Below, one piece after another: positions 18,935-25,564 of a stretch of DNA of 64,000 bases (position 1 is its first letter; each line of letters begins with the position of its first letter). The position numbers and the translations under genes are program-made. The DNA comes from Ktedonosporobacter rubrisoli. Lineage in GTDB: Bacteria; Chloroflexota; Ktedonobacteria; Ktedonobacterales; Ktedonobacteraceae. The DNA is taken from assembly GCF_004208415.1 (NCBI RefSeq), contig NZ_CP035758.1:6696001-6760000 (forward strand), written 5' to 3'. Below the pieces are notes generated by a model. It ran no database searches. It had not been told where the DNA came from and saw only the letters and a program-made list of their open reading frames with translations.

Positions 18935-19729
18935 ATGTCTCAAGCACTAACTTATACCAGCTATCTGCGCCTTAACGAACTCTTGGACCTGCAAACACCC
19001 AGGAGTGCAGGTCTACACGGTCCAGAACATGACGAGCTCCTCTTTATCGTGACGCACCAGGTCTATGAACTCTGGTTCAAGGTCCTGCTGCATGAATTGG
19101 ATGCGCTCAAAGAGCATCTGAACACCAATGAGACGGCGCGCATCTTACATACAAGCTCTCGAATCCTCAAAATTTTAAAGACGATTGTGGCCCAGATCGA
19201 TGTGCTGGAGACAATGACTCCGCTGGAATTTAATGCATTTCGCTCGCTGCTGGGCTCAGCCAGCGGCTTTCAGTCGAGTCAGTTTCGCGAGATCGAGTTC
19301 GTGCTGGGCTATAAGCGCGAGGCGATCTTGCATCACTATCCCGACGAGATGGCTAGCAAGAAAGGCCTTGAGGAGCGTTATCAACAGCCGGCGGTGTGGG
19401 ATGCCTTCTTACATTACCTGACCCTCAACGGCTATACGCTGCCCGAAGAACAGCTCCAGCGCGATGTGAAAGAGTCGCTCAAGCCTTCCGAGCAGCTTCA
19501 GGCGCTGCTGATAGAGGCATATCGCTATAATGCCGAGGTACGCAATGTCTGCGAGCGGCTCCTGGATATTGATGAGGGCCTGCAGGAATGGCGCTATCGC
19601 CATGTGAAGATGGTCGAACGAACCATCGGCCAGAAGCCCGGCACTGGCGGCTCAACTGGCAGCCGATACCTTTCCACAACGCTCAGACCCATCTTCCCCG
19701 ATCTATGGGCGATTCGCTCACAGTTGTAG
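18935..19729 (+). CDS. kynA: Tryptophan 2,3-dioxygenase
   Basis: Heme enzyme that opens the indole ring of L-tryptophan to give N-formylkynurenine. 264 residues from the ATG at 18935 (GGAGAGG upstream); earlier in-frame codons lack a ribosome site. Diagnostic stretches are ELLFIVTHQVYELWFKVLLHE (substrate and heme pocket) and YRHVKMVERTIG followed by GTGGSTGSRYL, where the His is the proximal heme ligand. Length matches bacterial TDO. No kynurenine formamidase or kynureninase is adjacent, so the rest of the pathway must be elsewhere. A strong hairpin follows the stop. Confidence 0.95.
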   Translation: MSQALTYTSYLRLNELLDLQTPRSAGLHGPEHDELLFIVTHQVYELWFKVLLHELDALKEHLNTNETARILHTSSRILKILKTIVAQIDVLETMTPLEFNAFRSLLGSASGFQSSQFREIEFVLGYKREAILHHYPDEMASKKGLEERYQQPAVWDAFLHYLTLNGYTLPEEQLQRDVKESLKPSEQLQALLIEAYRYNAEVRNVCERLLDIDEGLQEWRYRHVKMVERTIGQKPGTGGSTGSRYLSTTLRPIFPDLWAIRSQL

Positions 19730-19738
19730 CTCTGACGC

Positions 19739-19773
19739 AGGTGACGGCTCGGCAGAATACTGCCCCGTCACCT
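19739..19773 (+). terminator. Terminator-like hairpin after kynA
   Basis: AGGTGACGG at 19739-19747 pairs with CCGTCACCT at 19765-19773; inside, GGCAG pairs with CTGCC around an AATA loop, with a 3-base bulge. It begins 9 bases after the kynA stop. Only a short T run follows. Confidence 0.6.
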
Positions 19774-19804
19774 TTGAACCGTGCCAGTACAGGTATGAGG
19801 CGTG

Positions 19805-20239
19805 CTAAGCCTCCAGAATGCGAAAAATGGGATGCTCGGGCACAATGGCCTCATATTCCTCAAGGGACGCGTTGGGGCTGATGGTGTATCCACGGTTGGC
19901 TCCTGGCGCGCGCCGCACAAACTCGCGCAGTAGCGAAGCCCGCTCAGCTGACGTCTCTTCGATAAACTTGACGCGCTCTACCTGGCGATCATGGACTAGC
20001 TCGCCCCAGCCAGAGGCCCGAATATTCTTCACCCAATCGGAATTTTTAAAGCCAGCAACAAGCCAGCGCTGACCATCCAGCTTGAGCACGAATATCGGCG
20101 TGATGTACATCTTGCCGCTCTTACGTCCAGGAGCCCTCAGTAGATGGGCGCCTGGTATGCGTCCCAACTGTACCAGCGTTTTGAAGATGAAATTAAAGAA
20201 GCGCTGCCCGCTTGGTAGGTATGAGGCTTTTTTAGGCAT
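19805..20239 (-). CDS. Deazaflavin-dependent nitroreductase-family protein
   Basis: 144 residues with the small split beta-barrel pattern of the F420H2-dependent (Ddn-like) nitroreductase family: LLRAPGRKSGKMYITPIFVLKLDGQRWLVA, then NSDWVKNIRASGWGEL and a C-terminal Glu/Pro-rich end. In mycobacteria and Chloroflexota such proteins use F420 or heme-like cofactors to reduce varied substrates. Its own substrate is unknown. The gene starts with ATG at 20239 after an AGGAGG-type site and lies downstream of the PadR/CDF block on the same strand but separated by about 210 bases. Confidence 0.82.
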   Translation of the reverse strand: MPKKASYLPSGQRFFNFIFKTLVQLGRIPGAHLLRAPGRKSGKMYITPIFVLKLDGQRWLVAGFKNSDWVKNIRASGWGELVHDRQVERVKFIEETSAERASLLREFVRRAPGANRGYTISPNASLEEYEAIVPEHPIFRILEA

Positions 20240-20278
20240 AGTTTCCTCCTAAAACTATTCACTCAGAATAGCCAGTTG

Positions 20279-20326
20279 GGAGAACCGCCCTTGCTCTGTG
20301 ATACAATGAGCGACAGGCGGTTCTCC
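20279..20326. promoter_or_regulatory. Perfect 11-bp inverted repeat in 5' region of the deazaflavin-type gene
   Basis: GGAGAACCGCC at 20279-20289 is repeated inverted as GGCGGTTCTCC at 20316-20326, with a 26-base loop. It lies about 40 bases upstream of the start of the nitroreductase-family gene and about 120 bases beyond the PadR gene stop. It could be a leader hairpin or an operator pair. Confidence 0.45.
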
Positions 20327-20449
20327 GCTCACAGAGAGAAAGGCGAGAGTTGTCCAGGCTCGCGCGCCATTCTCTCTGACCACTCAATACTAAAGCCAGG
20401 CCCGGCAATTGATTGTCCTGCGCCAGAGCCAGCCACACGCTTAAATTCC

Positions 20450-21058
20450 CTATCTACTGCTCGAAGGCTTCTGTTCTGTCTGCTGCTTGCCAGAAGGATA
20501 CCCGAGTAAGAGCACCTGTTCACGCAGGTGCTGAGCCCACTCTAATTCAAGCTGCCATTCCTGGGCCACTAATCCCATTAAGCTAAGCGCCGTTTTAAGG
20601 AAGAATGGGCTGACGGAATCGCGTTCCTCAGGCCGGGTACTCATTTTTTGAGCCTCAGCCCTCTGATAACGGGCCCCCGTCTGACAATACTGAATGTAGT
20701 GATCCACGAGATAGAGCTGATCCTCCGGCGAGAGAAATTCCAGGCCCAGGGCCTTAATGCGAAAGATGCGCTGATAGGTGCCCTGGTTTGAGCTGGTATC
20801 CATCATAAGCTGATAAAAGCGCTCGCGCCCCACCGGTGTAATGACAAAGACACGCGAAGGGCGCGTCGAAGGAAAGGGAACCTGCTCAGGATCCCCGGGC
20901 GCAACAAGCTTCGCCTTTTCTAATCTTGTCAAAAGCGCTGAAAGCGTGCCCCGGCTTATCTTTTCCCACGGCCCCAGAATATCGTTAGCGATTGTCGCGA
21001 TAAGATAGGCATAGATAGGCCAGCGCATCAATAATGACAATACCAGCAATTCGTACAT
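20450..21058 (-). CDS. PadR family transcriptional regulator
   Basis: About 202 residues. The N-terminal winged helix (MYELLVLSLLMRWPIYAYLIATIAND, then ISRGTLSALLTRLEKAKLV) is the PadR pattern, where a helical C-terminal domain mediates dimers. The ATG at 21058 is favoured because AGAGG precedes it by about 9 bases, whereas the ATG at 21067 directly abuts that sequence. Just upstream is a 36-bp near-perfect palindrome that is probably its own operator. The CDF exporter gene ends about 110 bases upstream on the same strand, so the regulator may respond to metal or to a drug. Confidence 0.88.
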   Translation of the reverse strand: MYELLVLSLLMRWPIYAYLIATIANDILGPWEKISRGTLSALLTRLEKAKLVAPGDPEQVPFPSTRPSRVFVITPVGRERFYQLMMDTSSNQGTYQRIFRIKALGLEFLSPEDQLYLVDHYIQYCQTGARYQRAEAQKMSTRPEERDSVSPFFLKTALSLMGLVAQEWQLELEWAQHLREQVLLLGYPSGKQQTEQKPSSSR

Positions 21059-21088
21059 TGCGCACATCCTCTACTTCACAAATTCCTT

Positions 21089-21124
21089 TATAGGTTTTAG
21101 TAAAACGTTTTGTTAAAACCTATA
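21089..21124. promoter_or_regulatory. 36-bp palindrome, probable PadR operator
   Basis: TATAGGTTTTA at 21089-21099 and TAAAACCTATA at 21114-21124 are exact inverted copies, and the centre AAAACGTTTT is itself palindromic. Only two symmetric pairs break the 36-bp dyad. It lies 31 bases upstream of the PadR start, in the position of an autoregulatory operator. Confidence 0.7.
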
Positions 21125-21234
21125 GAATAAAATATAAACCAGTAAACTTGCCGAGTCAAGTGGCAATATTGTTATTAGTGGCTCTTGATGCTCATTTATG
21201 CAAAGGTGATAGAGAAAGCAGGGACGCTAAATTT

Positions 21235-22215
21235 TTAGCGCGTTGACTTTTCGTGCGAACGGCGCTCCTGTTCAGTTTGAGGCGTAGGCAGCGCGGGATC
21301 AGTCTCCTCGCTAGACTCGCGATCCAGCTGTTGATCGGCGAATGAGACCGGATCTTCGCGCGGCTCCAGATGGGTAAAGATTGTGGTTTCTGGCAAAGCT
21401 TGATGCAGGGCCAGTTCAATCTCTTCGCACAGCCCATGCCCCTGCTGCACGCTCAAGGAGCCGGGGACGAGCACATGGAAGGAGACAAAACGACGTGAGC
21501 CCGCGCGCCGCGTGCGCAAGGCATGGAAGGTTACCCCTTGCGGGCGATAGCTATCAAGAATGCTGTGTATCTGCTGCAAATCTTCGGCCGGCAGAGCCGT
21601 ATCAAGCAGCCCTAAACCGGTCTCACGCAATAACTGGATACCGGTCCAGATGACGTTGAGCGCAACCAGCAGAGCAATAATCGGATCAAGCACAAGCCAG
21701 CCGGTCAGGGTAACCAATATCACCCCGATCAGCACACCAAGCGTGGTCCAGACGTCAGTGAAGAGATGACGCGCATCGGCCTGCAGAGCAATGGAACGCT
21801 GGCGCTTACCCGCGCGCAGCATGAACCAGGCCAGGACGCCGTTAATAAGCGCTCCGGCAACCGAGAAAGCCAGGCCCAGGCCCACTTGTTCCAGAGGTTG
21901 AGGATGGAAGAGGCGCGGGATAGCTTCTACGATAATCACGAGCGCAGCGACCAGGACGAGAGCTCCTTCAACTCCACTTGAGAAGTATTCTGATTTTGTG
22001 TGCCCATACGCATGCTCTTCATCGGCAGGACGGGCAGCCAGCGTCAGGGCCCAGAGAGCAACCAGGGCCGCCACAAGATTGACTACCGATTCGGCAGCAT
22101 CTGAGAAAAGGCCCACTGAGCCGGTCAGCCAATAGCCAATAAACTTGGCGGCCATCGTGACAAGAGCTGCGCCAATCGAAAGATAGATATAAAAACGTCC
22201 TGTATGCTTCTTCAT
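21235..22215 (-). CDS. Cation diffusion facilitator (CDF) metal transporter
   Basis: 326 residues from the ATG at 22215 (AGGA upstream); an in-frame extension to 22323 lacks such a site. The N-terminal half has the six-helix CDF layout: FSDAAESVVN (metal site Asp pair in helix 2), a HAYGH segment between helices 2 and 3, and HLFTDVWTT (metal-site His and Asp in helix 5). The cytoplasmic C-terminal ferredoxin-like domain contains FHALRTRRAGSRRFVSFHVLVPG and ends in a charged tail. Proteins of this kind export Zn, Fe or Mn in exchange for protons. Metal specificity cannot be deduced with confidence. Confidence 0.92.
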   Translation of the reverse strand: MKKHTGRFYIYLSIGAALVTMAAKFIGYWLTGSVGLFSDAAESVVNLVAALVALWALTLAARPADEEHAYGHTKSEYFSSGVEGALVLVAALVIIVEAIPRLFHPQPLEQVGLGLAFSVAGALINGVLAWFMLRAGKRQRSIALQADARHLFTDVWTTLGVLIGVILVTLTGWLVLDPIIALLVALNVIWTGIQLLRETGLGLLDTALPAEDLQQIHSILDSYRPQGVTFHALRTRRAGSRRFVSFHVLVPGSLSVQQGHGLCEEIELALHQALPETTIFTHLEPREDPVSFADQQLDRESSEETDPALPTPQTEQERRSHEKSTR

Positions 22216-22449
22216 GTCCAATCCTAAGCCTGTAGATGTTCGTCGCCAGGGCTCTGCGCTAACTAAACCTATCCATTGCACTATCGCCGTAAACGCTATC
22301 AAAAACAGCCCGTATTGTAGCATTTGTCAATAGAAATGTCAAAATATAGTGTTTTTGAAAAGCAGGATTTTATATTTATTTTACTTAAAAATTTAGCTGG
22401 GGAAAAGATAAACTGTGGGGCAATAGAAAATAAAGTTGGAGCTGGGGAT

Positions 22450-22496
22450 CTCCAGCCCGGGATTTCTAGAGGTTGCCAGGCTGGAGAATATTGGCA
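22450..22496. terminator. Inverted repeat downstream of bcp
   Basis: CTCCAGCC at 22450-22457 and GGCTGGAG at 22489-22496 form an 8-bp stem just beyond the bcp stop (minus strand). A second smaller hairpin (GCTGG/CCAGC) overlaps its far arm. No U tract; termination is a guess from position. Confidence 0.35.
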
Positions 22497-22502
22497 TAAA
22501 AG

Positions 22503-22997
22503 CTACGCCTGGTCGGTCAGGTCCTTAATTACTTTACGCGCCTCCTCGATATGCTTTTCGGCAGCGAAAAGCGCAGAGAAGATGTGGCGTACAACACCCT
22601 GCTTATCGATAATGTAGGTAACGCGGCCGGGGATCAGGCCCAACGTCGTAGGTACGCCATAGAGCTTTCTAAGCTGGCCGCCCTCATCGCTGAGCAGGGC
22701 AAAGGGTAAATGGTACTTCGTGGAGAACTGGCGATGAGATTCTGCATCATCCGAGCTTACCCCGATAACTTCGGCTCCGGCATCTTTAAACGCCTCATAG
22801 CTATCGCGGAATGTGCAGGCCTCGGTGGTACAGCCGGGAGTATCATCCTTGGGATAGAAGTAGAGCACGACGGCCTTCTGGTCCTGAAAATCGCTCAAGC
22901 TGATCTGGTTTCCATGCTGATCGGACAAGGTGAAATCCGGGGCCTGATCGCCAACTTTGACTTTGCCATGTATAGTCTGAGAATTGATAGTGCTCAT
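22503..22997 (-). CDS. bcp: Thioredoxin-dependent thiol peroxidase (BCP-type peroxiredoxin)
   Basis: Reduces hydrogen peroxide and organic hydroperoxides using thioredoxin. 164 residues. The peroxiredoxin motif YFYPKDDTPGCTTEACTFRD contains the peroxidatic Cys (PGCTTEAC) and, five residues later, the resolving Cys of the BCP alpha-2 type. The start is taken at the second of two adjacent ATG codons, with GAGG 5 bases upstream. Divergent from an OhrR/MarR-type regulator across a 233-base intergenic region containing a perfect inverted repeat, implying peroxide-responsive control. Confidence 0.95.
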   Translation of the reverse strand: MSTINSQTIHGKVKVGDQAPDFTLSDQHGNQISLSDFQDQKAVVLYFYPKDDTPGCTTEACTFRDSYEAFKDAGAEVIGVSSDDAESHRQFSTKYHLPFALLSDEGGQLRKLYGVPTTLGLIPGRVTYIIDKQGVVRHIFSALFAAEKHIEEARKVIKDLTDQA

Positions 22998-23022
22998 CAT
23001 TTCCTCTTTTTCATTTTACAAC

Positions 23023-23042
23023 ATTAAGTTTTGCACAACTTA
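23023..23042. promoter_or_regulatory. Inverted repeat in bcp/MarR intergenic region, putative operator
   Basis: TTAAGTT at 23023-23029 and AACTTAA at 23036-23042 are perfect inverted copies separated by TTGCAC. It is 26 bases upstream of the bcp start, where a repressor would overlap the promoter or leader. A weaker related dyad (TCAATT...AAGTTGA) lies near 23143-23166, closer to the regulator gene. Confidence 0.55.
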
Positions 23043-23230
23043 ATTTTCAGTGATTTTATAACACGAAACCTTACCATCTGTCAAGCCTACTCGACGACGT
23101 TTCTCAAGCCCGGGCCAGCTTACGGGGATAGATGTTGCTTCTTATTCAATTGTGTGCTATAAAGTTGATACTAATAAAATAGATTTGCGTGTTTGCACTT
23201 TCTTTTTCAGAGGTGGAGATTTCCGCGGCC

Positions 23231-23689
23231 ATGGATGAACTCGATCTTGATGAAACATTCAAACTTGATAACCAGCTATGCTTTGCACTCTATACAGCCT
23301 CGCGGGCCATTATCGATGTGTATCGTCCTGTGCTTAACGAGCTCGGCATTACCTACCCTCAATATCTTGTGCTGCTGGCCCTCTGGGAGCAGGATCACCG
23401 CTCAGTGAAGGATATCGGCAATGTCCTGCGCCTGGATTCGGGAACACTTTCACCGCTTTTGAAGCGCCTGGAGGCGGCGGGCTTTATCAAGCGTCAGCGC
23501 CGGGCCGAAGACGAACGGGTCGTGGATATCAATCTTACAGACAAAGGTCGAGCTCTCAAGCAGCGCGCGGTTAAGGTCCCGCAGAGCCTGGCCTGTGTAC
23601 TCAATCTCGCTACACCTGAAGAGTATATAAGCCTGCTTACACTGCTTAAGAAGCTTAACCAGATATTAGCTTCTCTGAATCAGGCTTAG
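23231..23689 (+). CDS. MarR family regulator, OhrR-like
   Basis: 152 residues from the ATG at 23231. It begins with LDNQLCFALYTASRAI, in which the single early Cys is at the position of the peroxide-sensing Cys of OhrR proteins, and Tyr follows. The winged helix reads SVKDIGNVLRLDSGTLSPLLKRLEAAGFIKRQRRAEDERVV, typical of OhrR/MarR. A GTG extension at 23189 is open but less well supported. Divergent to the BCP peroxidase, so it is likely a hydroperoxide-sensing repressor of that gene; this rests on the Cys and on layout. Confidence 0.88.
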   Translation: MDELDLDETFKLDNQLCFALYTASRAIIDVYRPVLNELGITYPQYLVLLALWEQDHRSVKDIGNVLRLDSGTLSPLLKRLEAAGFIKRQRRAEDERVVDINLTDKGRALKQRAVKVPQSLACVLNLATPEEYISLLTLLKKLNQILASLNQA

Positions 23690-23842
23690 CTTTCCAGTCC
23701 GCGAGCTAGCGCGCCAGGAGTGCAGGTGAAATCTTTGCTTTCCTTCCAGGAAATAAACAATTTCCACTTGAAAATTCAAGAGCGGTAATAGTAGAATAAA
23801 ATAAGAGGAGATACTGAAAGAGCACTTGCGCGGAGCACACTT

Positions 23843-24484
23843 ATGGTCAAAGTCTGGATCGTGGCTAAATCCCGTCCACCTGCGGCAATAGTCGTGCATG
23901 GACTGAGCGAAGATGGGCAACACATTCGCCTAAGGCAGCCAGATGGCTCCTACCTTTCTGCTCACACGAGTTTCGCTGTAGGCCAGATCTGGGACCTCAC
24001 GTTTCATCCTGCACCGAGACGCGTTGCGCCGCATGTAGAAGATGTTATTGTGACGCGCTGGCAGCAGCTTGAGCCCGAGCCTGACCTGCTCTCACATCTC
24101 CTTGCCCGGGTCAAGCCCTGGGAAGGCGGACCCGATAAGCTCTTCGCAGGCCACCTTAGATCGGAAATGAACAAGAATAAACCATTCATCTCTGAGCGCG
24201 ACCCCATTGCGCCCATAAGTATGGGTTACTGGCGGCCTGATGTGTCCCTGATCAAATGGCACGATGCCGATCGCCGAGTATGTTATCGCTACTATACACC
24301 AGACAAAGAACTGCTGATCCATTACTCCGATTTATCCAACTCTCCCATCTCCATGCTTCCTGCGCACACGCTGGTACATGTGGCCTTCTCTCCCTGGTGG
24401 ACGCCGGGCAATAAGTATGCTTGGGACAAAAGTTCGCAGGTGGAGCGGCGCTGCTATCTCTCCATCGCCGGCTACTATCTATAA
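23843..24484 (+). CDS. Unrecognised 213-aa protein, possibly two OB-like beta domains
   Basis: No confident family. The N-terminal half (KVWIVAKSRPPAAIVVHGLSEDGQHIRLRQPDGSYL, then FAVGQIWDLTFHPAP) has the look of a small beta barrel such as an OB-like domain. The second half (GYWRPDVSLIKWHDADRRVCYRYYTPD and later LVHVAFSPWWTPG) is also beta-rich. It resembles proteins annotated as dual-OB-domain, but I cannot verify that. No catalytic motif or membrane segment. The next gene, an SDR, follows within about 85 bases and may be co-transcribed. It starts ATG at 23843 with only a weak upstream ribosome site. Confidence 0.7.
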   Translation: MVKVWIVAKSRPPAAIVVHGLSEDGQHIRLRQPDGSYLSAHTSFAVGQIWDLTFHPAPRRVAPHVEDVIVTRWQQLEPEPDLLSHLLARVKPWEGGPDKLFAGHLRSEMNKNKPFISERDPIAPISMGYWRPDVSLIKWHDADRRVCYRYYTPDKELLIHYSDLSNSPISMLPAHTLVHVAFSPWWTPGNKYAWDKSSQVERRCYLSIAGYYL

Positions 24485-24568
24485 TGGCCCCTTGCTCAAG
24501 TATGCCATAATGAGATAATGAACGGGCCGGGCTATCTGGCTTGCCCGGACTATGCGAGAGGAGAACTT

Positions 24569-25318
24569 ATGAGCAAGGGCACAATAATTGTGACCGGGGG
24601 CTCGCGCGGTATTGGAGCGGCAACTTCACTGCTAGCCGCTGAGCGTGGTTACGCGGTCTGTATCAACTATACGAGTAATAGCGAGAGGGCAGAGCAGGTA
24701 GTGGCCAGCATTCGCAGCAAGGGAGGTAAGGCCAGCGCCGTGCAAGCTGATGTGAGCGATGAGGCGGCGGTGCAAAGCCTGTTCGAGACGGCTGAGCGCG
24801 AGCTTGGTCCGCTGACGGCGCTGGTTAACAACGCGGGAACCACCGGCAAGATCGGGCGCCTGCTGGATCTGGATACAAAGATCCTACGTAGCGTGCTTGA
24901 TGTCAATATTCTGGGCACTATTTTATGTGCGCGCCAAGCGGTGCGGCGCATGTCCACAGCGCGCGGTGGTCAGGGCGGCGCTATCGTCAACGTATCCTCT
25001 CGTGCGGCCCAGCTGGGCAGCCCTAACGAATACGTGCATTACGCGGCCTCCAAGGCTGCTGTCGAGACTTTCACGATTGGCATGGCCAAAGAGGTGGCTA
25101 CAGAAGGCATCAGGATAAATTGTGTGAGTCCGGGCCTGGTCGAGACGGAGATTCATGCGGCTGGCGGCGATGCCGGGCGTGTGCAGCGCATTGCCGGCAA
25201 TGTGCCCTTGCAGCGTGGCGGCCAGCCCGAAGAGATTGCTAAGGCAATCTTGTGGCTCTTATCCGACGAGGCCTCATACTGCGTGGGCTCGATCCTGGTT
25301 GTGAGCGGCGGCCGCTAA
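24569..25318 (+). CDS. Short-chain dehydrogenase/reductase (SDR)
   Basis: 249 residues from the ATG at 24569 (AGAGGAG upstream). It has the classical SDR marks: TGGSRGIGAAT for the dinucleotide, a VQADVSDEAAV acidic turn, NNAGTTG, the catalytic Ser in VNVSSRAA and YAASK for the Tyr-Lys pair, then SPGLVETEI and a C-terminal GSILVVSGGR. The overall pattern is that of FabG-like and sugar or steroid dehydrogenases; substrate is not predictable. The coenzyme is probably NADP since Ser-Arg follows the glycine motif. Confidence 0.92.
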   Translation: MSKGTIIVTGGSRGIGAATSLLAAERGYAVCINYTSNSERAEQVVASIRSKGGKASAVQADVSDEAAVQSLFETAERELGPLTALVNNAGTTGKIGRLLDLDTKILRSVLDVNILGTILCARQAVRRMSTARGGQGGAIVNVSSRAAQLGSPNEYVHYAASKAAVETFTIGMAKEVATEGIRINCVSPGLVETEIHAAGGDAGRVQRIAGNVPLQRGGQPEEIAKAILWLLSDEASYCVGSILVVSGGR

Positions 25319-25564
25319 TTATCATTCCCCACCAGGCCTGGCGCCTCACCATACAAGTTAGAGGCGCGGCTTGGGGCGGGCTTTAAGCTGGCTTATCCAA
25401 TGAATCCCTCTTTACCTCATAGATAACTATCAGCTAGCTCGTCCGCCAACCAGCCAATCACACAAACATGCGACGCTGAGCAGAGCCGGCCCGGCTCTCT
25501 TGCTCCTTGCATTATGACTATAAGAAATACAATCGAGCATTAACGAGAGAGCTTATGTGCTGCT

